The notes under the pieces are model-generated. The model saw only the letters and a list, made by a program, of their open reading frames with translations. It ran no database searches and was not told the origin of the DNA. Both the position numbers and the translations under genes were made by a program. This document shows positions 49,869 to 61,568 of a stretch of DNA of 64,000 bases, piece by piece. Positions within the stretch are counted from its first letter, which is position 1. The number at the start of each line of letters is the position of its first letter. The stretch is from Callaeas wilsoni (Eukaryota > Chordata > Aves > Passeriformes > Callaeidae), in NCBI GenBank assembly GCA_013398955.1, contig VWPU01012721.1, positions 1 through 64,000 of the forward strand, given 5' to 3'.

Positions 49869-52800
49869 ATGATTATTAGGATGGCGTTTTGCTATTGCCA
49901 AGGCACTGGCATGAACACTTTCATGCTTTCATGAACTCTTTTTTTTTGGGTCGTTGACAGCAGGATTACACTGATTAAATATATCTGTTCAAAGTAGGTC
50001 AGATGAATCCTACCCTAAATGTGGAGACATTTTCACTGCGAGTACAAAGGATCCTGGGGTGGCTGTTAACACTGAAATAAAATCACAGTAATCCCAACAT
50101 TCCTGTCTTTTGAAGAAGAGAAGAAACTCCAATGAATTTTTCCATTTTGCTACAGCATAGTAATTTCTTATGAAAACATTCTTCTCCAGTAAAAGCATAC
50201 CCGCAGATCCAAAGTGTGTTGCAATTTATGCTTTAACAGTAGTACAACCCGAAGTGTTCTGAAAACATTGTGTAACTACACAGGAAGACAGCACATGGTC
50301 ATTACTTTACTGTCACATCTCCTCTTAGGTCACTGACTGGCACGTTCTTCATATGAACAGATTAGACAACACAGGAGTTATCATGCACTTCTGCTTCATT
50401 TCTAAATCGTATCTTTCTGATATAGCAAAGGCATTACTGTAGTTTCCAGGAGATCTTCTTGTCCTGAAAACACAGAAAAAAAACCCAAAGAGAAACAACA
50501 GGCCGTTTTTTTGTTGTAATTTACAGTCTGAGTTACAGTCTTGTGCTCCAAGAGACCTTTTCTTCTTCTTACCTGCCCAGCACGTACTGCGTGCCTGCTG
50601 TACTGGTTAGGACCTCATGTCAGATCAAAAGGAGTCCTGGGATCTGCCTCAAAGAGTGCTTATATATTTTGCATTGAAATCTACTTTCTTTATTTATCTG
50701 GAAATATCTTCACTCAACAAAGACTAAAACTCCTAGAGATGAGTTTTTAGTCTTATTCCTTGGAAATTAATGGAAAATTTGAAGCCCAAACTGGAGTTAG
50801 GAGCTGAAGCAATGTGTTTTAATCCTCCCTTGATATATGAGAGGAACATCAGAATAAAAAAGACTCCTTTAAGGCATGAGAGTTGTTCTGGTCTTAGGCA
50901 GAATCTATTCAACTGTAACACTTTGTTTGAACAAATATTCAAAAAAGCACATAACCTTTTACCTAACTTGCTGTAGAAACACTCATTTGTGTCAAAGTCC
51001 TGAGAACTATGTGTTCCAAGATTTGCTTTAGTGCTTAGGCCAGGCAAAAAGGTTTGAATGGACTATAAAGCTAAAATATTCTAGCTGTTATAGAGGAAGA
51101 TTAGACTGTCTGGAATTACAGCAGAATATTATAATTTAGGGGTCCTAATCTTATAGAAATCTTTCATATACTAGCTGCTCCTTTCATGTTGTGTTAGGTC
51201 TCTCATTGCATGCAAGGAATTCATAGTTCTGTAAATTTCTAGAACTTTGTACAGACTTCAAAAATAATTAAAAGGACCATTCTATTTCCCCTGGCATAGT
51301 ACTTAGGAGCTTAGGACGTTTTAGGTTAGTTTCTTCATGGTGGGTTTTCTATCCTTTGCCATCACCTGCAGAAATTTAATATTATTAACTGTAATATTAA
51401 ATTAGTATATGTCTTCTAAAATGCATAATAATTTTATATATTTATTCATTTAAATATTATTACCTACACTAGATCTATCCTAACACAAATCTGGCTGGTT
51501 TTGTTTGGGTTTATTTGTTCATTACTCGTCCCTATTGAAAGAATTTTCCTTACTTTATTCCTTAATTTTGTCCTTTTTTAAAAACTGACCAATCATGTGT
51601 TGACTTCTGGATGTCATTATGTTTCCAATAGATCTTTTTCCAACATAACCCCAATTTTTTAGATATACATAAAATACTAACAACATTTCATTTAGCATCC
51701 ACTTCGAGTAGACTTTAACAGACTTGTGGAATCAATGGAGCTCTGTCTCACAGTAAGATAGTAGGAAACTTTGAGATAAAATAGACGAGGTTAGCAAATA
51801 TGCCATGAAACACAGTAAACAAAATTGAACTGCAAAATTTAAAACCCAAATAGAGAAACTCTAACTGTGTCAATATAAAAAGATCCTATTTGTCATTTTT
51901 GTATTTTCACAGGGCAGACTTCAGATTAAAAGAATTTTGCTCTATTCTAGCACTGGAAATGAATCACATAAGTTTTTCCATTAGACTGTGTATAAATGAG
52001 CTTTTGTTTATTGTATATTATCATTTATAAAACAGGTGCTCTAAACAATGCCTTTGATAGCTTTGCACTGTAAAATTCTATGTAAGACGAAATATTTTAT
52101 CTGCCTATCACTGGTTTTCTGTAAATATCTGCACTGTTTACAGATGTACACAGTGTGGCCACAAGACCCATTGTAACTGCAAGATTGGGCTGGATTATGA
52201 GGTTGTCTGGCAAGTCTCTGCTGGTCATGATATACACTGGAGTCAATTATCCCACAGATAGGATATGCAAACTACGGTGGGGTCCAAAAGAGAGAGAAAG
52301 AAGGGGAAACTGGTCTTGGCAGTCAATCTTCTGGTATCGTGGAAAGAAAAAAACAGAAGAGGCTGAAGGATGGGTAGCTAGTGACAAGGAAGATTTTGAA
52401 GATCTTGAACGTCATCAAGGCCACAGAAAGGACAATGAATTTCAGATGGCATGCAGCTCCTGAAAGGGAGGAGAGTGGACTTCTAGTCTCCTGCTTGGGT
52501 GACAGAAAAATTATCAAATTAATAACTGAATAGAGAGGCATCAATGTAGCTCAAATCAGCATGTCATTAGTAAATTGAAGCAATGACCACAAGCATCAAG
52601 AAATGACATTTTTTTCAGCTGATTACATATGGATTGAATGTAATGAGCAAAAAGAACTGAAAATTCTCCGTGAAAAGAAGAAATTTTACGTAAGTGAAAC
52701 AAGTGAAATCTGATGAGGTAATTCATGTAATTGGAATACTGAAACTACCTGTTAAAACCTGCTTGGGAAGGACAGAGTAGAGAAGCGGGAGATGCTGTGA

Positions 52801-52922
52801 AGGAGTTGTTGGTACCCCAGAATCAAAAGATATTGAATACAAGAGACAAGTCTCTTTTCTCTGAAGTCTGTGACTGAGAGGTACACAAGTATCTGTCTTC
52901 TGGGCTTTTCTGTAACGTATGT

Positions 52923-52950
52923 GGGGGTGGGGGAAAGAATGGGGGTGGGG
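52923..52950 (+). other. Four-tract G-quadruplex motif
   Basis: Four G runs (GGGGG, GGGGG, GGGGG, GGGG) are separated by T, AAAGAAT and T. The loop lengths of 1, 7 and 1 nt fit the standard intramolecular G4 pattern. It is isolated in AT-rich DNA, with a CCCC-type i-motif potential on the opposite strand. Confidence 0.75.
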
Positions 52951-53054
52951 AAAAGTAAAATCAGTGTGGAGAATTTCAGTTTGGAACTTGAATAAAAGAG
53001 ATTCAAATTCTGCAACAAGATACTCAGAAGGCTTGCAGAATCTCCATCCTAACA

Positions 53055-53190
53055 GGTGTTTAAAACCCAAATGGGCATGGCTCTGGAAAATCTGCTCTTG
53101 GTGATGCTGCTTTCACCAGGCTGATTGGATGAGATGATCATAACAGATCATCAGAGGCCTTATGACCTCAACCGCCATGAGATTCTGTAA
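53055..53190 (+). mobile_element. CR1 LINE 3' end fragment, diverged
   Basis: TGGCTCTGGAAAATCTGCTC, then TTGGTGATGCTGCTTTCACC, then AGGCTGATTGGATGAGATG and GACCTCAACCGCCATGAGATTCTG follows the CR1 end (CTCTGGACAACCTGCTCTAGG, GGTTGGACTAGATGATCTCC, CCAACCTCAACCATTCTGTG). It contains a short duplication (GATCATAACAGATCATC). Confidence 0.7.
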
Positions 53191-55194
53191 AAATCAGTGA
53201 ATTCTAGACCTCAAAATTACTAATAATATGATGAAGTGACAGAACGGATCTTGTACAGGATAACTAAGAAAACAATGAGATACAACTTAAAACCTGGGAA
53301 ATAGTACGCTAAAATGTACTTATGGCTGCATTTTTGGTAGATATGGGAAAGTATTAATATCATTTACACATATACCTCAGTTTCAGTTCTATTTAAAAAG
53401 GATGAGTTAACCATGATGCAAAATATGAAACTGGCTTGTAACTAGGAGAAAGCACTCCTCAAAAACTTTCGGGGGAATGACAGGAAAAAATTCCAGCTCT
53501 TTTAAAATTATGCGTTATGATCTTGTGATTGTGGATGGTGTTTTATGGCAATAGCATGAGGATGGTCTCCAAGACCTTCGGGAGTTAAATACATAATTTC
53601 TGAGGAACTATGACACAATACACATTATAACCAGGAAAAAGATAATTTCACTTTGGATATTAGAATGGTAAGTAAAAGCTTCTTAATTATGAGAATGGTT
53701 TGTGAATTTCTTATTTTGACTTAAGCTTGTTTATGGCTACTTGTTGTGGGTAAGCTTTTTTACATGCATGCAGGTAAGCAAGGAAAAGGGCAATATGTAT
53801 GCTTAGATTTTGAAAGAACTATCTTCCCAAAGTTGAGGATGAGCACAGCTTATTTGGAAGATACCATGGAAGCAGAAATTAATTAATTACAAATAAGTAT
53901 TATTTAGAATTTTATAGCAATTTAAGACTATCATTTATTAGAATCTTAAAATATTTTGTTTCTACAGCAAAGACAGAATAACTTTGGCTAATTTGACCCA
54001 GAAGGGGGGAGAAAAGTGGGTAATAGACTATAAATAATACAAAATAGCAGTCATGAAATGTGGGTATTTATATAGGGAAACTAAGAAAGGAACAATATTG
54101 TAATAAAAATATTGGTTTATTTTTACATAGAGATCATAAAACTGTTGAAAATCATGACAAAAAACCTACAAAAGCTGTATTTCCAGTTTCACACCTTTGG
54201 GGATGACAGCTAGAAGAGCAAAACCACGAGCCTAGGCACAAAGAATTTTTTAATCACAGTCACTTTACTTGCAAGAGAGTTCAGGAGTTACCAGCATTTG
54301 AAAAAAACCAATTCTCTGAGGAGCTGATGTCTGTCACTCTGACTTTACACTTTCTGTGAATTTTGCTGAAATTCCAGGCTGGAATGAGTTGCTTTGACGC
54401 TTGCGTATCCTGCTTCCAAGCAATAAAAAGCCGAGGTGATCTCAGCCCTCATCTAAGAAACTCTGGCCTCCGTGATGCCATAGGAGCTAAATATTTTTCT
54501 TACTGCAATCATTCTAATTTACAAAGAATGTACACAGAGGTTCCATTACTCCAAACACAGTACAATTAAACAACAGGAGAGCATTTCCTTTCTCACAGTT
54601 CTATGCCAGCTTTCCAGACAGTATATCACTCAAAAAGCACTCCCTGTTTCATTTCTGTCACGATTACATGGTTTTCCCCTGTTTTCACTCTACTTAATAC
54701 TACTTCTTTGCTTGTTTTCTGACTCTTTCTCTCTTACAGGTGCAGTACTACATGCAAATCAGGTACATCTCCCTGAATTTGTATTCATTGTAATCATGGG
54801 GTGAAAACTTCTACTGTTTCACAAATTATAAGGAGAAGGATGTTTAATTGTGTCCCTGAGTTTCTCCGTATGGAAATATTTATCACCTTTAACCTCAAGT
54901 AACTCTATGATTGTCCATGTGTCAATAATATTTGGTTAAAGTATCCTAAATTCACATACATTGCAAGATTAGTAAGTAGACTCTCAATACATTAAGAATT
55001 GGCTGGCACTCCACTCTCAGATGTAGGGATTTTCAATAAGAGTTGAATGGTTTCATATATGGGTCATAAAAACTAGGAATTAAAAGATGCTATTCAACAT
55101 TTCCATATACCTTAGTAAATATCAAAACAATGTTGATATCTTACATTGCTGACACAGAGATTGGCAGAGTGGTACATAATGATGAAGACCAGGA

Positions 55195-55490
55195 AGGTAT
55201 AAAGAAAAATTTGGATTGCTTGGCAAGCTGAACCCATTCAAGTTAAATGCAAAATTATGCATCTAGGTCACATCTAAACAGTAGAAAACTATATTCTGGA
55301 AATCAGCAGCTCAGGAAACAATGAGAGGTGTCATAATATCATCAAACTCTACATGATAACACAGCAAAGAGAATTGTTTCAGGTCTTTGAGGCACAAATA
55401 GGCAAGGTGACGTTTAGGTCCAGAAGGAATACGCTTCTGCTAGAATACTGTGTTGAGGTTTGAGAATACAACTCGTATTTACCACTGGGA
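55195..55490 (+). mobile_element. Old CR1-like ORF2/3' fragment
   Basis: TTGGATTGCTTGGCAAGCTG, then AAGTTAAATGCAAAATTATGC, then ATCTAGGTCAC parallels the CR1 ORF2 segment that encodes an FN-x-x-KC-x-x-LHLG-type motif. Farther on, CTTCTGCTAGAATACTGTGTTG matches the segment encoding LEYCVQF. The order and spacing fit CR1, but divergence is high and there are many stops, so the copy is old and dead. Confidence 0.5.
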
Positions 55491-57543
55491 ATAATTCACA
55501 AAAATAGTGAAAGAGCAAGAGAAGTTGTTGATTTTTCATGTCTTAGCACCTGAAAAATGAAGACAGAATGATTTTATGCAAATGTGGTTCATTCAAACAG
55601 CAGGTTACTATAATCAAACTAAGTTAGTAGAATTAATGAAATTGTTAACACTAAGATCATCAAATTAAGGTTTTAAACTCTATGGTTTGATAAGCGATTT
55701 TTTTATTGACTGAGTTACTGAGGATTACATTTTCAACATCTGTAAATAAAACCCATTGATTCTGGAAACTTTTGGGTTTAGTCCGGTGCACAGAAGAACA
55801 GATGAATGAAAGACTCAGGGACAGGGTGATGCCCATATTGTGCACATCGAGTCCTGCTCTCATTTTTGTAAATGTTGTCATATTAGGTTGCAGTACCCCC
55901 GTCACTAAGGGTGGGCCGTTTATCCAGCTTATTTACTGCTTCTGAAGGGCTCAGGTGAGAATTTGGCTGAGTATTCTGTATAGAAGTGGAAAAGGATTGT
56001 AAAAAAATGAAATATAGGCCTGAGTACAGAAAAAAAATTGAACTTTTCCTTGATTAGGAGCTGAAGATGTCCTTGACAGCATTGTAAATCACTACTGTCT
56101 CACTAGCCAATCCTGCACCTGTGCAGGGAAATAGTAATGATGATATTTTCTTACTCCTCCAGCACTCAACAGGAATGCCAGTAGCTTGAAAAATATAATT
56201 TTTCGATTGTTATAATTCCATCCTCTTCTGAATATAGTAATTTGACTATACTCATTTTGCTTGAAATTCTCTATATTTTCTCTTTTAAAGAAATAGAAAA
56301 TGAACAAACCAACCAACCAAAAAAAATTACCTGCCTCTGCATTAAGGGATCTTCTATTGATGTCCTACCTTACTCTTCCTGGATCTGCCCTCTTGCTCTA
56401 CATGCCATCAGCCATGATGATACATGTCTCTCTCACTTTTGTTAGAATGGGAATTATATCGCTTCCCTTCACCACCATGGAGCAGAAGCCTTCAAAAATG
56501 TTAGCTTTAAGAAAAAACTAATAAGTGCAGACGTAATCAAGAAGCAAAAGGAAGATTGACCACCAACACAGGAATCAGACTCCCAGAACTATAGACAGAA
56601 ATCTTGGTGGCAATTCTCTGCTTCCTAAATCTTTTACTGTTTTATTCCCCCACTAGGCACCAGGTTTTACTTCTTGGTTTAGTGGACTACATTCACCACT
56701 GGCTTATGAATCAGCCTGCTCTTTGTTTGCTCTTTTATGGCACCAAAGCTCTTGTACTTTTGCCTTCCACAAGCTAACTTCTCAGGAGAGGCTGTTGGAG
56801 CCTTCTCCAGGCTAAATTGGAGCCTGATGAGCAAGACATTGGTCTTAAGAGTGAGAAGCAGGTGTTTAACCTTCCTCCATGGTGTGGGCACTGGATCCTG
56901 GATATCTGCCTGCCTTACAAGTACTTCAGATTATCAGTCAAACAGTGGAGAGCAGCAGCATTTTCATCTGTATTGATTGCTAAGAATATAATTGTCCTAT
57001 TGTTTACTGGGTCTCCTTTGATCACACTTATGGCTTGGGTAGTTGGGCCCAGTGTTTGGTTTGGGGTAACCAAGTTTGTGTTGGGGCTTACAAATCAAGG
57101 AGAATGAGCGCCATTTAACTTTATATATGAATAAAGCAAATATCTACACACAAACAAGATCTCTAGGCTCCCTTTATCGTCAATAAGGGAAACAGATACT
57201 TTTAGGGAGAAACTCATCATAACTATTTGAGATGTTTATGCTAGAATGAGATAAATGAATCCCTGAACAGACTCTTGTATTGAGGTACTTGTATTCCTTT
57301 TCCACAAAGACAGTGCTAATAAGTAGCTCAAGTGTAAATGTCTATACTGCTGGTGGTGCCACCTTCTCCACAGATACTTAGCATTAGTGTCCTCCTGGGA
57401 CAATAGAGACAAGACATCTGTATCTTAAAAGTGGCTAAGTCCTATGCCAGTCTTTGTATGAACTGGAGATCCCATTGGAGCTACCTTGCTCCATATTTTA
57501 CCCATTCATCAGCTAAAGGCCATGAGTCTGCCTGGAATTAAAA

Positions 57544-57593
57544 ATACCTAAAAAGACATCTGTGAATGATACCTAAAAAGATACCAGTGAATG
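57544..57593. repeat. 25-bp imperfect tandem duplication
   Basis: ATACCTAAAAAGACATCTG plus TGAATG (57544-57568) is followed by ATACCTAAAAAGATACCAG plus TGAATG (57569-57593). The copies differ at a few central bases. Confidence 0.85.
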
Positions 57594-58379
57594 CTGGGTT
57601 TTCCTGACTTTTTTTTTTCTTTTGTGTATAAGTGCATTTATCCCATTTCACTAAGATATTTAATCCCAAAGAAGTATTCTGTATCTAGCCCAAAAGTATT
57701 TTAGTGTTTTCCGTGCTCTGAATGCTACAATAGTTTTAGAAGACTGTATAATAATTTACTGGTGCATCAGAACTGTGTCAGCATTAAATATTATTTGGGA
57801 TAAAAGAAAAAATGTGGCATAACTATTTAATTTTGACATAATATCAAATAAAACTTTATGCTTTCATACTTTTATAGCCACAAAGAATTGCCTACTTTTT
57901 TAAAGAAATTAAACACATGAAACAGATGTCCTATGGGAACAATCTGTTATGGTCTGGCAGCAGATTCTCTTTCACTAGCTTGAGATATTGTAACTGAAAC
58001 ATGTACATAAAGTTTAACTATATATGTAATTATGGTAAATAGTGTTTTATCAGACTTCTAGTTATTAAATATCCCCTCAAGATTTAACTGTTAAATCTCT
58101 TCATGTTCCTCATTGTCCTGTTGTTATTGTACCCCTGTCTTTTATACAACATACTATGAATTACCTCATTTTCACAGGGTTTCTGGTCTTATTATTGCTA
58201 TAAAATCTTCATTTAAAATATTATCACCTATATAAGTAAGAACAGGTATTTCTGAATCACAATTTTTAAACAGAAAACCTTGACTTTTCTACTTCCTCAG
58301 AAAATGTGAAGTTGTTGCTTATCTTCTAGAAATCTTTGTTGGTCATTAGAATCATCTACTCTTGATGATTCAAAATCAT

Positions 58380-58404
58380 CCAGTTTGAGTCCACTCAAAA
58401 CTGG
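58380..58404. repeat. Near-perfect short inverted repeat
   Basis: CCAGTTTGAGT and ACTCAAAACTGG are complementary apart from one bulged base, separated by CC. This can form an 11-bp stem with a tiny loop. No T run follows, and there is no sign of function. Confidence 0.7.
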
Positions 58405-59140
58405 ACACAAACAGACATGGGGAAAATAAAAAGTTTAAACTTCTGGGAAGCCAAAATAAGAGCACATATGGTAAGTGTGAAGAGAGAGTAAATTTTGACT
58501 TTCAAAAAGTTGCTCTGTGCTTTACTTAGGGCATAGAAGAGACTTCTTTTTCTGAGACTGTTCATGTGAGGTCACTTTTCCCTGCATACAGCTTTATAGG
58601 GAGGAAGAGAGTGACATTCCCTTTTGGGTAAGGCAGTGACCAGGGACAAAAGAGATTTGTTTGGTTGAAATGAGGGAGAAGCATGAAACCTCTCAGGTAA
58701 CTATGCACGTATAGAATTAGACAGTTGCTGTAAGGGGGTCTAAGGACTTGGTTGGCATGTAGAACTTGCCAGCAGCAGACCTAGATGGTAAGTACTGTGA
58801 TGGTTTGGAGTATGAGTGACACTACCTGGTCTCTCCCTTGTCTACACCAAACTACATGGTACCACTATTGGCAGGTCCGTCATAAAATTTGGCACCAGAG
58901 GTGTTGACACCAAAATACCTCTAGAAATCTGGCATAAAACATGTTGGAATCTGGAGTCCCTCAGCACAGCACAAGTACAATGTTGCTTTGTTTGCTATCT
59001 CCACTGGCTCTGATTTCTCACTCTCATGCCTCACAGAACAGTAAAGCTGAAACTAAGGAAGGAAATACTTAGTGAGATTTAGATTAGGCCTTTGCTTACA
59101 TTAAATGGCTACAATCAAAATACGTAAAATGCATCCTGTT

Positions 59141-59170
59141 CTAATTACTTAGAACTTTCTAATTACTTAG
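59141..59170. repeat. 12-bp direct repeat
   Basis: CTAATTACTTAG occurs at 59141-59152 and 59159-59170 with six bases between. The TAATTA core resembles a homeodomain site, but such cores are frequent in AT-rich DNA. Confidence 0.6.
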
Positions 59171-60521
59171 CTCATCTTATCTAGAGTTCCTAAAACATTC
59201 CTCCGCCTTTACAGCTGTGGATCCTCAGAAAGAAGTCCTCAGAGCTCAGGCTCTCAAATCTTACCTTCAGACACAAATTCCATTAAATTTTCTTTTCGTT
59301 TTAGGTGCCAGTGACCTCTTTTTTTCACTGGGTATTGTCAATATCCCATTAGCTCCAGCTAAACACTTTTATTTCATTACAAACTTATCTTCTAGAGTAT
59401 AATTCAGTAAATTCTTTTTCTTTATTGCATGCTTCTCTACTGTAAACTTTGGTACAAAATACAAATGGCTATAGCCATTCTAAATAAATGCAGCGCTCCT
59501 TACTCACATCACTGGCCTAACCAACTGTGAGCTATATAAATCCTTAGCTCTGGGTGCTCTGTGTGTTTAGAAACTATTACTCTTTTGTTCCTGTTTAGCC
59601 CACTGCCTAACTCCTCCACCAGTCCTGGATGTTTAATTCAGTGGTTTGCAATCTGTGGTGCACAGAACCCTGGGGTTTCTCCACAAACTGTTTCTAAAAG
59701 GTCTGTGGAAAGTAATTATAGAAAACAAGCCTATCATTTCATGTGCTGGCTTTAATTTGCTAGCTAAGGGTCCCATACTTTCAATGGTCCTTTTTAGGAG
59801 ACTATGGTTTTAAAAAGCCTTATTGAAGTTGCTTATACATCACATTAGACATTATACAAAACATGTGTTATACATTTTTCTGTTAATCTCATTATCTCTT
59901 GGACTTTACTAAATTTGTATAAAGACTATACATAACATACTACTATTGAAGGTGGCAGTCTCAAGAATAAGTTGCTTTCCATAGTCATGCCTAACAGAAA
60001 AGGTTCCCCACGAGACAATCCCACATTTCTCTGCTGGGACTGCTTTACATTTAAGTACAATTCTGTCTGAACGGCTAATAAATTCTGGTTTATAAATAGC
60101 TTTTGGAAATCTATTTGTTTATGTCCCTTATAATTTAAATTCACAGGCATGTATCTAGTTACTGTCTAGTCTTTTTTTCATAAATTATTTGTAGTAAAAT
60201 AATTCTATTTTCATGTACATCCTTAGTTCTAGCAAATCATGCTGTAGACCCTCTAAATGTGTCATAACAGTTTTTATCTGAAATCTCAAACAAATAAATT
60301 ACATGAAGTTTAAGAAAAATTAATTTAACTTTTAAGTATGATTGTTTAAAGTTCTTAAACTGTCAGCTTTCATTTGGCTTACTATGAAGTGATTTAAAGA
60401 TTTAAATAGCACCAGAATTTGAAGTCAACTAACATTTTTTAACATAAGTGTTGAGAAAAAAACAGAATGAAAAGGTGTCAGTTTGGTGAATCAGAAAAAC
60501 CAGTAACCTTGCAATAATTGA

Positions 60522-60624
60522 TCAAGTGTCTTTCAAACGCCTCCATTCTATTGGGATATATTTAATTCTCGTAAGCAATGATACATCATCATCAAAGTCA
60601 TACCAGTACAGTTGCAGCTTCACA
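60522..60624 (-). CDS. Possible coding exon, unidentified
   Basis: A strong acceptor (GAGCTTTTCTCTCCATAG before TGTGAAG) opens a frame that reads VKLQLYWYDFDDD, then VSLLTRIKYIPIEWRRL, ending KDT and TGA. One base before V completes a codon from the previous exon. The residue mix (W, Y, D runs) is unlike typical AT-rich noise, but I recognise no family. A GT-containing donor alternative inside it (CTG|GTATGA) is also possible. No poly(A) signal lies close downstream on the minus strand, so calling it a last exon is uncertain. Confidence 0.25.
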
Positions 60625-60802
60625 CTATGGAGAGAAAAGCTCAACGATCTCTCTGACAAACAGCTGATCACACACCCCAGCAGGGTGTCTGCTCTCTGTC
60701 CTGGCAGCAAACTTTGTCCCATTCCTTGAAACAGGAGCTATTTTAACATATGAGAATTAGTGCGGGACTCGGATGGTCCTTAGACGCTGTCAGCCATAAT
60801 CA

Positions 60803-60973
60803 TGAACTTCTCTGCTGCAGTTTCCTCAACATATTTTCTAACACAGCAGCAGCAAAATATGGGCCATGTTTGTTGGTGACAGCAGAGACCAGGCCAGGCA
60901 TTCCATCAAGCCTATGTATAGTTTTCCCTGACAGGAAGAACTTTTCACCCTCTGCATTTTGTCTTCTGCTAGG
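60803..60973 (-). CDS. Possible coding exon or pseudogene piece, unidentified
   Basis: The minus strand is open for 57 codons between a TAG (60974-60976) and a TGA (60800-60802). It reads EGEKFFLSGKTIHRLDG, then MPGLVSAVTNKHGPYF, then AAAVLENMLRKLQQ. The second half looks like an armadillo/HEAT-type helical repeat. Several AG acceptor candidates lie near the start (CTAGCAG, AATGCAG), none with a strong pyrimidine tract. I find no donor in phase with the open stretch at 60624. It could be a terminal exon, a piece of an old processed pseudogene or chance. Confidence 0.3.
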
Positions 60974-61244
60974 CTACCTAATTTTTAAAACTGCCAGCTT
61001 TGACACTTGGGCTCTGCTACTTCAAACTATGGAGTTGTGCTAACTTTGCAATTAAGTCTCTTACTCTGCAGGAGAAGTTGTCAATTAATGCTAAGTGGTT
61101 TAGTAAGACACTGACATACCAAAAGTAATTGTATTTTGGCTTGACAGGTTTTGATAGGGAGGTGGCAGCCCTGTTTAGCTTGTCTGTTCCCTAATTCCTG
61201 TTGTTCCAGGAAGAATTATGGTAAAAACTGTCTTCCTGTCTTCC

Positions 61245-61262
61245 TACCCAGTATACTGGGTA
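61245..61262. repeat. 18-bp perfect palindrome
   Basis: TACCCAGTATACTGGGTA is identical to its reverse complement. It is followed at once by TACTG, giving a partial direct repeat of GTATACTG. It may be a protein dimer site or chance. Confidence 0.85.
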
Positions 61263-61498
61263 TACTGTATTCTACTTTCTTTTACTAGCAGTAAATGATT
61301 AGGGTCTTAGATTTTGAAGAGTGTGTTTTGTCTTTCAGGTATAAATTATTTCACAAATTGAAGTAATTCCATTGTTTTTCTAATTTCCAGGTAACTTTTT
61401 TTGGCATTCCTGAAAAGGTACTGCAGCCGTAAGAAATTACTGTAGCACCAAATTGTAGCCTAAATAGGCAAATAGAAGGAATAGCAAGAATGCCACTG

Positions 61499-61568
61499 GT
61501 TTTCCCACAAGTTTTTACTACTGTTTTCCCCATTGTTTTTCCCACAAGTTTCTACTACTGTTTTCCTT
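61499..61568. repeat. 36-bp imperfect tandem duplication
   Basis: GTTTTCCCACAAGTTTTTAC plus TACTGTTTTCCCC (61499-61531) is repeated as GTTTTTCCCACAAGTTTCTAC plus TACTGTTTTCCTT (61535-61568), with a three-base spacer. There are only a few differences. Confidence 0.88.

Larger units (their letters stand above)
48497..60521. other. Unique AT-rich non-coding stretch
   Basis: I find no gene that I can support. Frames at 50733-51047 (-), 52155-52463 (+), 52723-53070 (-) and 56679-57107 (both strands) have no recognisable domain or splice context. Old repeats are at 49131-49235, 49806-49868, 53055-53190 and 55195-55490. A G-quadruplex motif is at 52923, a near-palindrome at 58380, and small tandem duplications at 57544 and 59141. 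Confidence 0.55.
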
